A DNA stretch of 30,486 bases from assembly GCA_964586285.1 (NCBI GenBank), contig CAZPHU010000043.1, forward strand, positions 1 through 30,486, written 5' to 3'. A model generated the notes under the pieces. The model was given only the letters and a program-made list of their open reading frames with translations. It was not told the origin of the DNA and did no database searches. The stretch's first letter is position 1, and every line of letters starts with the position of its first letter. Below are positions 23,680 to 30,486 of the stretch, piece by piece. A program made the position numbers and the translations under genes. The DNA comes from CAZPHU01 sp964586285. GTDB taxonomy: Bacteria > Fibrobacterota > Chitinivibrionia > Chitinivibrionales > CAYFVL01.

Positions 23680-23718
23680 GCAAGCTGTAAAGGTGCACGT
23701 AAAATTTTTACAGCTTGC
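23680..23718. repeat. Perfect 12-bp inverted repeat between convergent genes
   Basis: GCAAGCTGTAAA (23680-23691) and TTTACAGCTTGC (23707-23718) are separated by 15 nt. It lies between the ends of the mutarotase-like gene and mtnA, so it may terminate transcription, although neither strand has a T run after the stem. Confidence 0.55.
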
Positions 23719-23800
23719 TTCAATAAACAACTAATCTGTTTTGATCGACCATCTTCTCTAGCTACTCCCTTGAAATAATTTTTGCTCTGAGTGGGAGTGC

Positions 23801-23818
23801 TTTGATTCAGGCATCAAA
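23801..23818 (-). other. Hairpin enclosing the mtnA stop codon
   Basis: On the minus strand TTTGAT, loop GCCTGA, ATCAAA forms a perfect 6-bp stem with the TGA stop in the loop. No T run follows. It resembles the stop-codon hairpins of rpsT and cheY. Confidence 0.4.
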
Positions 23819-24853
23819 CAACTTTTTTATATTCCGGTCGTACGGTTCTCTTATGACTCCCTTTTCTGTTATAATAGCAGTAACGAGTTCATGAGGAGTG
23901 ACGTCGAACGCCGGATTGAAAACCATTACGTCCTCGGGTGCAGTCTGCTTACCAAAACCACATATTACTTCTACTCTGTCTCGCTCTTCTATGGGTATTT
24001 GTTGACCGTTTAGTAGTGAAAGATCGAAGGTGGAAAAAGGTGCCGCGACATAGAAAGGGATATTATGCGCCTTTGCAAGTAAAGCAACCCCATAAGTGCC
24101 TATCTTATTTGCGACATCCCCATTACCCGCGATTCGATCGGCCCCCACAATAACTGCATCTATTTTCTCTTGACGCATTACCGTAGCAGCCATGTTATCA
24201 CAAATAAGAGTAGTATGTATACCGGCCTGTGCCAATTCAAAGGCGGTAATCCTGGCTCCCTGCAGCAAAGGTCTTGTCTCGTCCGCAAACACCGAGAACT
24301 CAAATCCTTTTTCTTTTGCTACATATATGGGTGCCAACGCCGTTCCGTATTCAGACGTTGCAAGCCCCCCGGCATTACAATGTGTCAATAAACTCTTTTT
24401 ATCTTTTAGCTCTTCGAACCCAAACTCACCTATGCTGCGACATATTTGTCTGTCTTCATTGAGAATGGTTTGAGCTTCATCCAATAACCGCTGCTGTATC
24501 GCCTCCGCTTTTTCGGCTTGATGTTCACGCGCAATTCTTTTCATCCGCTCCAGAGCCCAGAACAAATTAACAGCAGTGGGGCGGGAAGATGCCAAATAGT
24601 CGGCTTGTTTTTCCAGTTCGGATAAAAAGTTTTCTCTTTCAAGTTCAGGGTCTAAATTCTTTATCCCTAAATATAGGCCAAAGGCCGCCGCTATACCTAT
24701 TGCCGGGGCCCCTCTTATCTTAAGGACCTTTATTGCATCCCACATATCCTGTATAGAGGCAATATCTTCATAAACCAGTTCAGTGGGTAACAAGGTCTGA
24801 TCTACGATGCGAGCAGAATTTCCCACCCATTCGATTGTTTTTAGTCGAGACAT
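23807..24853 (-). CDS. mtnA: S-methyl-5-thioribose-1-phosphate isomerase
   Basis: A 348-aa methionine-salvage enzyme that converts methylthioribose-1-phosphate to methylthioribulose-1-phosphate. Family signatures are present: IRGAPAIG (46-53), catalytic Cys159 in THCNAGGLATSEYGTAL, and catalytic Asp239 in VGADRIAGNGDVANKIGTY. Length and residue numbers match the Bacillus enzyme (Cys160, Asp240) almost exactly. The ATG at 24853 has AGGA 5 nt upstream and is preferred over a TTG at 24871. No other salvage gene is adjacent. The upstream region holds a possible structured leader (24970-25029). Confidence 0.95.
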   Translation of the reverse strand: MSRLKTIEWVGNSARIVDQTLLPTELVYEDIASIQDMWDAIKVLKIRGAPAIGIAAAFGLYLGIKNLDPELERENFLSELEKQADYLASSRPTAVNLFWALERMKRIAREHQAEKAEAIQQRLLDEAQTILNEDRQICRSIGEFGFEELKDKKSLLTHCNAGGLATSEYGTALAPIYVAKEKGFEFSVFADETRPLLQGARITAFELAQAGIHTTLICDNMAATVMRQEKIDAVIVGADRIAGNGDVANKIGTYGVALLAKAHNIPFYVAAPFSTFDLSLLNGQQIPIEERDRVEVICGFGKQTAPEDVMVFNPAFDVTPHELVTAIITEKGVIREPYDRNIKKLFDA

Positions 24854-24969
24854 AATTTCCTTTTTCTTCAATTAAGCTACTGTTTTCACATTCCGTTTGA
24901 CTCTGCCCCGGGAAGCGCACTTTCGCCTTTAAAAATTCACATGCCATCTAATTTTGCTCATGAGATTTG

Positions 24970-25029
24970 CTGAACACTCTTATCCAAAAAGAGAGTTGCT
25001 ATTCGCAAGCTTAAACCAACGATGTTCAG
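24970..25029 (-). promoter_or_regulatory. Candidate three-stem RNA element in the mtnA leader
   Basis: On the minus strand CTGAACA (25029-25023) and TGTTCAG (24976-24970) form a closing 7-bp stem. It encloses two hairpins: TTGC, loop GAATA, GCAA (25008-24996) and CTCTT, loop TTTGGAT, AAGAG (24993-24977). It lies about 115 nt before the mtnA ATG and just after the EF-G-like terminator. It matches no riboswitch class I can name. Confidence 0.4.
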
Positions 25030-25045
25030 GTTCTATTTGGATACT

Positions 25046-25080
25046 AAAAGAGGAGCCGTAACATATTGGGCCCCTCTTGA
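25046..25080 (-). terminator. Intrinsic terminator of the EF-G-like gene
   Basis: On the minus strand AAGAGG(G)GCC pairs with GGC(T)CCTCTT over 9 bp with one mismatch and an 11-nt loop, followed by TTTTAG. It begins 29 bp after the stop codon. Confidence 0.7.
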
Positions 25081-25107
25081 CTTATACAAATGAATTCATT
25101 CTCCTTA

Positions 25108-27195
25108 TTAGCCTTCTTCGGCAAGATCTGCCTTGTGCTCCTCAATAATCTTCTTGGTTACATCCCCGGGTACTGCTTCGTAGTGTGAAAAAACTTTGGT
25201 GAAAAATCCTCGCCCCTGAGTCAATGAACGCAAAGATTGTGAATAGGACTGCACTTCCGATTCAGGTACTTTTGCGCTTATGGTAGTATAGTTACCTTGA
25301 GGCTCCATTCCACCGATTTTCCCACGCCTGGATGATAGATCTCCCATTACATCACCGGTGTAATCTTCTGGAACGGTGACTTTTAAATCAACCACAGGCT
25401 CCAGCAATATTGGCCCCGCCATTTCAAATGCTTTCTTGAAAACTTCCCGACCGGCTATCTGAAAAGCTATATCTTTTGAATCGACTGGATGAGTCTTACC
25501 GTCAACCAAAGATACCTTGACATCTACAATGGGATAACCTGCGATGATACCTTCTTCCATTTTCGAGCGAATTCCCTTATCTACACTTGGGCGCAGAGGA
25601 GCGTCGATCACACCTCCAACAATTTTGTCTTCGAACAGATACCCCTGACCACGTTCGGCCGGCTCAAGATCCACAAAGACGCGTGCGTATTGGCCGGCCC
25701 CACCGCTTTGTTTCTTATGGGTATACTCCACGTATTTTACAGGCTTTGTTATTGTCTCACGGTAGGATATTTTAGGTGTTTTTTTATCAACCTCAACTTT
25801 GAACCTGTTTTTGAGGGCATCCAAAATGACACTCAGGTGTATTTCACCCATCGCCGAAAGAATTGACTGATGAATATCGGGGTGAAAAGTATATGTGAAT
25901 GTAGGATCTTCTTCATGTATTTTCGACAACCCAACCCCGATCTTTTCGTCGTCACCTTTTGATTTAGGCTGTATCGCCACACTTACCAAAGGCTCGGGGT
26001 ATTTTACTTTAGGGAAACGATACTCAATGCTCTTATCGACAAGACTGTCTCCGGTATGCAAATCTTTTGCCTTAAGCACGGCGCCTATATCACCGGCCAC
26101 CAGTTCGCCTGCATCGATTCTTTCATGTCCCCTGAGGAAATACAACCCTCCAAGCCTTTCCGTTGTGCCTCTACCGAGGTTTTTAAGCTCCATCCCCGTG
26201 GATAAAGAACCGCTGAAGACACGCAGAATATTGATTTCACCAACATGCTCTTCGGAAAGTGTTTTAAAAACAAAAGCTGCGGTCGGTTGCTCCTTTCCAC
26301 AGGGAACAAATTTCTCCTCCTCATCTTCAAGTACAACCACTTCTTTGCGGTTGTCCGGTGATGGGCAAAGGTTGACTATTGTGTTGAGAAAAAGGTCGGT
26401 ACCAATGTTCTGAACCGCGCTGCCACAAAGGACCGGGAAAATCAGCCCCTCTACAACACCCTTGGCCAGTCCTTTACGAAGCTGATCATCTGTCAGTTCA
26501 CCGGCCTCAAAGTATGCATTCATCAAATCTTCATCACTCTCGGCCACCGATTCCATAAGCGCCATGCGAGCATTTTCAACCTGCTCCGAAAGGCTTTCGG
26601 GAATGTCAATACGTTTTCCCTTACCATCCCCCTCCGAGTTATACTCAAAAGCCTCTTTTGTAATAAGGTTTACAACACCACTAAAAGCCGCTCCCGTCCC
26701 GATCGGAATTTGAATTGGTGCAACCGATGTCCCATATGCATCTCGCGCGGCGTTAATGGTTTTTTCAAAATTGACGTTTTCTTTATCCATACCGTTGATA
26801 AATATGACCTTCGGAAGCTTCAGCTCATCAACCATGCGACTTACAAGTTCGGTACCTACTTCAATACCCGCATATGCGTCAATCAATACAATCGCGGTCT
26901 CCGCGACACGCAAACCCGCGCGAGCATCCCCTAGAAAGTCCAAAAATCCCGGTGTATCCAGAAAATTTATCTTTGAGTCTTTCCATTCACAGGTCCCCAC
27001 CGCCATGGATATAGTCATTTTACGCTCTTTTTCATCTGCCCGACTATCGAAAATCGATGTCCCGTTTGAAACCTTTCCCAACTTTGCAGTTGCCTTTGAG
27101 GTAAACGATGCGGCTTCGAGGAGAGTGGTCTTTCCTACTCCGCCATGTGACAGAAGGCACACATTTCTAATCGAACTGGACTCATACTTCTTCAT
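25108..27195 (-). CDS. EF-G-like translational GTPase (EF-G2 type)
   Basis: A 695-aa paralogue of elongation factor G. The GTPase domain has P-loop HGGVGKTT (17-24), unlike the AHIDAGKTT of canonical EF-G; switch I ends near Thr61 (ERKMTI); DTPG is at 80-83. The guanine-recognition motif reads NGMD (134-137) instead of NKxD. Domain II, domain III (EDPTF, GEIHL), domain IV (HKKQSGGAGQYA, then GYPIVDVKVSL) and domain V (GDLSSRRGKI, SLTQGRGFF) are all present. GGAGG lies 4 nt before the ATG, and promoter and terminator are clear. EF-G2-type proteins are poorly understood; translocation, ribosome rescue or regulation are possible. No ribosomal operon surrounds it, so it is probably not the main EF-G. 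Confidence 0.9.
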   Translation of the reverse strand: MKKYESSSIRNVCLLSHGGVGKTTLLEAASFTSKATAKLGKVSNGTSIFDSRADEKERKMTISMAVGTCEWKDSKINFLDTPGFLDFLGDARAGLRVAETAIVLIDAYAGIEVGTELVSRMVDELKLPKVIFINGMDKENVNFEKTINAARDAYGTSVAPIQIPIGTGAAFSGVVNLITKEAFEYNSEGDGKGKRIDIPESLSEQVENARMALMESVAESDEDLMNAYFEAGELTDDQLRKGLAKGVVEGLIFPVLCGSAVQNIGTDLFLNTIVNLCPSPDNRKEVVVLEDEEEKFVPCGKEQPTAAFVFKTLSEEHVGEINILRVFSGSLSTGMELKNLGRGTTERLGGLYFLRGHERIDAGELVAGDIGAVLKAKDLHTGDSLVDKSIEYRFPKVKYPEPLVSVAIQPKSKGDDEKIGVGLSKIHEEDPTFTYTFHPDIHQSILSAMGEIHLSVILDALKNRFKVEVDKKTPKISYRETITKPVKYVEYTHKKQSGGAGQYARVFVDLEPAERGQGYLFEDKIVGGVIDAPLRPSVDKGIRSKMEEGIIAGYPIVDVKVSLVDGKTHPVDSKDIAFQIAGREVFKKAFEMAGPILLEPVVDLKVTVPEDYTGDVMGDLSSRRGKIGGMEPQGNYTTISAKVPESEVQSYSQSLRSLTQGRGFFTKVFSHYEAVPGDVTKKIIEEHKADLAEEG

Positions 27196-27263
27196 GAAGC
27201 CTCCAAAGGGTAAGTAATCAGTGATGCCGAGAGTACCGTACGGCGTAACGGATTAGACTAAAT

Positions 27264-27292
27264 AATATAGTATGATATTCCTTTAGAGGCAA
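27264..27292 (-). promoter_or_regulatory. Promoter of the EF-G-like gene
   Basis: Minus-strand TTGCCT (27287-27292) and TATATT (27264-27269) are exactly 17 bp apart, giving a leader of about 65 nt. The hexamers equal those proposed for mglA. Confidence 0.6.
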
Positions 27293-27464
27293 CTTGAATG
27301 ATAACACAGGGCAACGCTTTGGGCAACGATTGATTCAAACACCATAATCTGAGAAATAAAAATCCGCCACTAAAACGATATCAAGCCCCAAATACGCGGC
27401 ATAGGGATTGCTCCATTACTCTGGGCTCTTTTTCTTTTCATCGCAATCATGAAAGGATGTTTAT

Positions 27465-28670
27465 ATGGAAAATGGTACATATAAGTTCATCATAATAGGA
27501 GCAGGACTTGCCGGTGCTTCCGCAGTCCAGGGGATAAGAAAAATAGACAAGGACTCACCCATACTTCTTATAGGTGATGAAAAGCATCTTCCCTACCATC
27601 GCCCACCATTGACAAAATCACTCTGGTCGGGCACTAAAACCGTTCAGAATATCCTTTTTGAAGACGAAGAATTTTATGAGAGGAACAAAGTCACTCTAAT
27701 CACCGGCCGACGTATATCGCAGCTCGATCCACAGGATAAAGTCGTTACCGATATGACCGGCAGAAAGTACGGCTTTGATAAACTCCTCCTTGCCACCGGC
27801 GGTACCCCTCATATTCTGCCCATCGACGGCGGCAGTGCGCCTGGAATAATTTACTATAGATATCTAGATGATTTCTTGAGATTGCGCGAAAAGCTTAAAA
27901 ACGCCGATTCGGTGATGGTTATAGGAGGGAGCTTCATCGGCTCCGAAATAAGTGCGGCCCTGTCCAAACAAAATGTCGATGTAACACTTCTTTTTCCCGA
28001 ACCATACCTCTGTTCAAGAGTGTTTCATCCCGATCTTGGCCTGGCAATACAGCAGCAATATATCAAACGCGGTATTCGTGTCCTTTCCGAAGATAAACCT
28101 CTAAGCATAAAGCCGGAATCGAAAGGCTACCAGGTTCAAACCGCAAAACACGGCACTATTCACACCGATGTTATCGTCGCGGGTATCGGGATTGAACCTT
28201 CCGATGATCTGGCAAGAGGTGCGGGGCTTGATACAGCAAACGGGATAATCGTAAATGAGCGCCTTCAGACTTCTTATCCCGATATATACGCAGCGGGTGA
28301 TAATGCACTTTTTCCTTACAAGTCACTTGGGAAACTCATGCGCATCGAACATTGGGACAATGCTCTTAACCAGGGTACCATAGCCGGTAAAAACATGGCC
28401 GGAGCCGCTGAGGAGTATAGCTACATGCCGTATTTTTTCTCTGACCTGTTTGATTTTGGTTACGAAGCAGTAGGAGAAACCAATCCGACATTCGAAATTG
28501 TTACCGACTGGAAAACCGAAAACCAAATAGGAACTGTATACTACCTTCGCGAAAAGAAAGTCCGCGGTGTGTTATTCTGTAACTTATGGGATAAAATCGA
28601 TAAAGCCAGGATCTTGATAAGGGAGAACCAAACTTTCGAGTCCGATAAGCTTACAGGTAGAATAGAGTGA
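27465..28670 (+). CDS. FAD/NAD(P)-dependent oxidoreductase of the AIF/ferredoxin-reductase type
   Basis: A 401-aa class of pyridine-nucleotide oxidoreductase without redox-active cysteine pair. Seen: FAD-binding GAGLAG (12-17), RPPLTKSLW (46-54, the RPPLSK motif of ferredoxin, rubredoxin and AIF-type reductases), LLLATGG, a second nucleotide fold VIGGSFIGSE (about 152-161), and DIYAAGDN for FAD. The C-terminal FFSDLFDFGYEAVGE (about 324-338) matches the AIF/monodehydroascorbate-reductase tail. It probably passes electrons between NAD(P)H and a small iron-sulphur protein. Whether the ferredoxin at 9.7 kb is its partner is speculation. AAAGGA precedes the ATG by 7 nt. The gene stands alone. Confidence 0.88.
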   Translation: MENGTYKFIIIGAGLAGASAVQGIRKIDKDSPILLIGDEKHLPYHRPPLTKSLWSGTKTVQNILFEDEEFYERNKVTLITGRRISQLDPQDKVVTDMTGRKYGFDKLLLATGGTPHILPIDGGSAPGIIYYRYLDDFLRLREKLKNADSVMVIGGSFIGSEISAALSKQNVDVTLLFPEPYLCSRVFHPDLGLAIQQQYIKRGIRVLSEDKPLSIKPESKGYQVQTAKHGTIHTDVIVAGIGIEPSDDLARGAGLDTANGIIVNERLQTSYPDIYAAGDNALFPYKSLGKLMRIEHWDNALNQGTIAGKNMAGAAEEYSYMPYFFSDLFDFGYEAVGETNPTFEIVTDWKTENQIGTVYYLREKKVRGVLFCNLWDKIDKARILIRENQTFESDKLTGRIE

Positions 28671-28743
28671 CCCAAGATCAACCAATCCTCCTGTGATCAA
28701 CACCGTGGCGAATGTGTATAAGTGAAGGAGATGGCAGCGGCTG

Positions 28744-29181
28744 CTATATGTCAAGTACAACCACCGACTCCCATCCGTTTTTTGCCTGTTGGAGATGAAA
28801 GTGGTGAAGTGTCACCGCTTTCACATCAACATTGAGCTGATGCTTCTGGGGGCAGATTTCTTCTCCGGATAAAACGCTCTTGACCTGCCACTTCTTCGAG
28901 GAGTTTGTAATCGAAATCTGCTCGGGCACCAGTAATAGATGCTCAGCATCTTTAAAGAAGACAAATTCACCCAGGAACTGAAAGAGCAACATATCCAGCT
29001 GATCATCTTCAAGAGAAACGTCTCGTTGTTGTTGTTTTCGAATGGATAATAATTCTTCGACCATTACATTCATGAGAGCTTGCGCCGATGCGAAAAAAAG
29101 ATCGTTTAAAGTTCTCCCCCAGGCCCTGTAAGCAACATCTGCGGTAGCGACTCCCTCTAAATAGGTGTATTTTCTATGCAT
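28744..29181 (-). CDS. Archease (RtcB cofactor protein)
   Basis: A 145-aa archease, which speeds guanylylation of the RNA ligase RtcB and lets it turn over. The family pattern is clear: ATADVAYRAWGRTLNDLFFASAQAL (about 12-36, Asp15), LLVPEQISI, VKAVTLHHF (120-128) and the terminal VVLDI with Asp144, both Asp being typical metal ligands. The ATG at 29181 has AGGA 5 nt upstream; a TTG at 29199, just after the rtcB stop, is an alternative. It follows rtcB by about 20 bp, the standard bacterial pairing, and stays on one transcript with it. Confidence 0.93.
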   Translation of the reverse strand: MHRKYTYLEGVATADVAYRAWGRTLNDLFFASAQALMNVMVEELLSIRKQQQRDVSLEDDQLDMLLFQFLGEFVFFKDAEHLLLVPEQISITNSSKKWQVKSVLSGEEICPQKHQLNVDVKAVTLHHFHLQQAKNGWESVVVLDI

Positions 29182-29202
29182 TGTTTCCTGCTGTGTCAAT
29201 TC

Positions 29203-30486
29203 TTACCCCTTCACGTTACCAACCGGTGTGAAACGCACAACCGGTTTGCTGATTTGTGCCTTTGTCGCCGCGGTTATTACATCATCTATGTTCTTGTATG
29301 CCTCGCCCGCCTCTTCCGAAAGCCCTCGAAAAGAAACGCTTCTTGAATATATTCCACGCGAAAGCATATGTTCTCTGATCTCTCTGCCGCTGAATCGTCC
29401 CCGCGCCTGTCGCCTGCTCATCGCGCGACCGCTGCCGTGGGTTGTCGAATAAAAAGTTTTTGCCCCCTCCTCAATGCCAACCAGCAGATAACTGCCGGTC
29501 TCCATACTGCCGCCTATTATCACCGGCTGACCAATATCCGAATAATCTTGCGGGATCCCCTCCATGCCGGGACCATACGCACGTGTTGATCCTTTTCGGT
29601 GGACCACTAGTTTTCTTTCCTTCCCATCAACAATATGCTTCTCCAGTTTAGCCACATTGTGGCATACATCATAGACCTGGTGCATCCCCAAAGCCAGAGA
29701 ATCCCTGCCGAACACTTTCTCAAAAGCTGCCCGTACCCGGTGCAAAATGATCTGCCTGTTGGCAAAAGCCATATTGGCCGCACATTTCATGGCAGCCATA
29801 TAATCCTGCCCTTCCGGCGAATAAAATGGCGCACAGGCAAGCTCCCGGTCGTTTACATGAATGCCGTATTTGGAACTCATTACCTTCAAAAAGCTCTGAA
29901 GATAATCGGATGCGACCTGATGACCAAAACCTCGGCTACCGCAGTGAAACATCACCACAACCTGGTTGGGCCTGTCTATGCCCATCCTTCCAGCATATAC
30001 TTCATCCATAATGTTCTCGGGCTTTGCAACCTGTACTTCCAGATAATGATTGCCCGAACCCAGTGTTCCGATTTGATTGTATCCCCTGTCAATTGCTTTG
30101 GTACTGACCTTTGAGGCATCGGCACCGGGTATGCACCCCTGCTCCTCCGTATGCTTTGTATCCTCCGGCCATCCATAGCCGTTTTTAACGCACCACTGCG
30201 CTCCCTGCTCACAGATATCGATAAACTGCTTCTTCTTGACCCTTATTCCGCCCGTTCCCCCTACACCGGCCGGCACATAATCAAAAAGGGTACCTATCAG
30301 CTTCTCCATATGAGGCTGCACCTCTTCGTAGGTCATATTGGTTGTCACAAGCCTCATGCCGCAGTTTATGTCAAACCCGATACCTCCGGGAGAGATAACG
30401 CCTTTGCCGGGGTCCATTGCCGCCACCCCACCTATCGGAAAACCGTAGCCGGTGTGACCGTCGGGCATACAAAACGCATATTTTAC
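29203..30486 (-). CDS. rtcB: RNA-splicing ligase RtcB (5' end outside window)
   Basis: 428 codons of RtcB, the GTP- and Mn-dependent ligase that joins 2',3'-cyclic phosphate to 5'-OH RNA ends in repair or tRNA splicing. The reading frame continues off the right edge; roughly 60 N-terminal residues are missing by comparison with the usual ~480. Present are MPDGHTGYGFPIGG, the metal-binding Cys in GGIGFDINCGMRL, GSGNHYLEVQ, HCGSRGFGHQ, and the guanylylated His in TTHGSGRAMSRRQA. All catalytic motifs look intact. Archease follows directly. No rtcA or rtcR is seen in the window. Confidence 0.97.
   Translation of the reverse strand, partial: VKYAFCMPDGHTGYGFPIGGVAAMDPGKGVISPGGIGFDINCGMRLVTTNMTYEEVQPHMEKLIGTLFDYVPAGVGGTGGIRVKKKQFIDICEQGAQWCVKNGYGWPEDTKHTEEQGCIPGADASKVSTKAIDRGYNQIGTLGSGNHYLEVQVAKPENIMDEVYAGRMGIDRPNQVVVMFHCGSRGFGHQVASDYLQSFLKVMSSKYGIHVNDRELACAPFYSPEGQDYMAAMKCAANMAFANRQIILHRVRAAFEKVFGRDSLALGMHQVYDVCHNVAKLEKHIVDGKERKLVVHRKGSTRAYGPGMEGIPQDYSDIGQPVIIGGSMETGSYLLVGIEEGAKTFYSTTHGSGRAMSRRQARGRFSGREIREHMLSRGIYSRSVSFRGLSEEAGEAYKNIDDVITAATKAQISKPVVRFTPVGNVKG

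Noticed and set aside
24977..25010. Plus-strand CTCTTATCC...AAGAGAG resembling the start of a SAM-I riboswitch
   Set aside because: The following GGTGGAGGGA and GAAACC/GGCAACC core is absent and no plus-strand gene lies downstream. The minus-strand fold is reported instead as an unclassified element.
1..30486. Mobile elements, CRISPR arrays, tRNA or rRNA genes
   Set aside because: No transposase, integrase, spaced direct-repeat array, cloverleaf with a proper acceptor end or rRNA segment was seen in any intergenic region.

Overview
This 30.5 kb chromosomal window has moderate G+C (about 40-45% by eye). It shows no insertion sequence, integrase, CRISPR array or tRNA. The gene content fits a diderm, two-component-rich bacterium: a chemotaxis kinase cluster, an MglA/roadblock polarity GTPase pair, a DUF4388 (PATAN-like) protein, TPR proteins with signal peptides, a bacterial archease/RtcB pair, and an archaeal-like UbiA/geranylgeranyl-reductase set. 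I infer the FCB superphylum (for example a Fibrobacterota-like lineage) or a deltaproteobacteria-like lineage. This is inference only; no 16S or other decisive marker is present.

Layout. (A) 1-7.4 kb, signalling. On the minus strand two single-domain response regulators precede cheA and cheW (cut by the left edge). A convergent plus-strand REC-HPt protein faces a minus-strand cheX-cheY pair, with an NtrC-type sigma-54 activator upstream. (B) 7.6-13.9 kb, a tight minus-strand run in transcription order: PHP phosphoesterase, UbiA prenyltransferase, second UbiA, exported TPR protein, two-cluster ferredoxin, geranylgeranyl-reductase-like flavoprotein, HDOD protein. Several genes overlap or nearly touch. 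The enzymes look like a pathway that attaches a prenyl chain and then saturates it with ferredoxin electrons. (C) 14.3-21 kb, plus strand: rpsT with promoter and terminator, a 712-aa TPR/zinc-ribbon membrane protein overlapping a DUF4388 membrane protein, then an MglA GTPase with a ~390-residue disordered tail and a roadblock/LC7 partner. (D) 21-30.5 kb, mostly metabolic and housekeeping genes: a small zinc-ribbon membrane protein, a membrane-anchored polysaccharide deacetylase, a mutarotase-like beta-sandwich protein, mtnA with a possible structured leader, an EF-G-like GTPase, an AIF/ferredoxin-reductase-type flavoprotein, and the archease-rtcB RNA-ligase operon (rtcB cut by the right edge).

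Most notable observations: CheA carries two HPt-like segments and a tandem 24-residue repeat resembling the MshEN cyclic-di-GMP-binding module; the prenyl-lipid operon has its own ferredoxin; MglA has a very long prion-like tail; the EF-G-like protein reads NGMD instead of NKxD; a three-stem element precedes mtnA; and several promoters are overlapped by inverted repeats.
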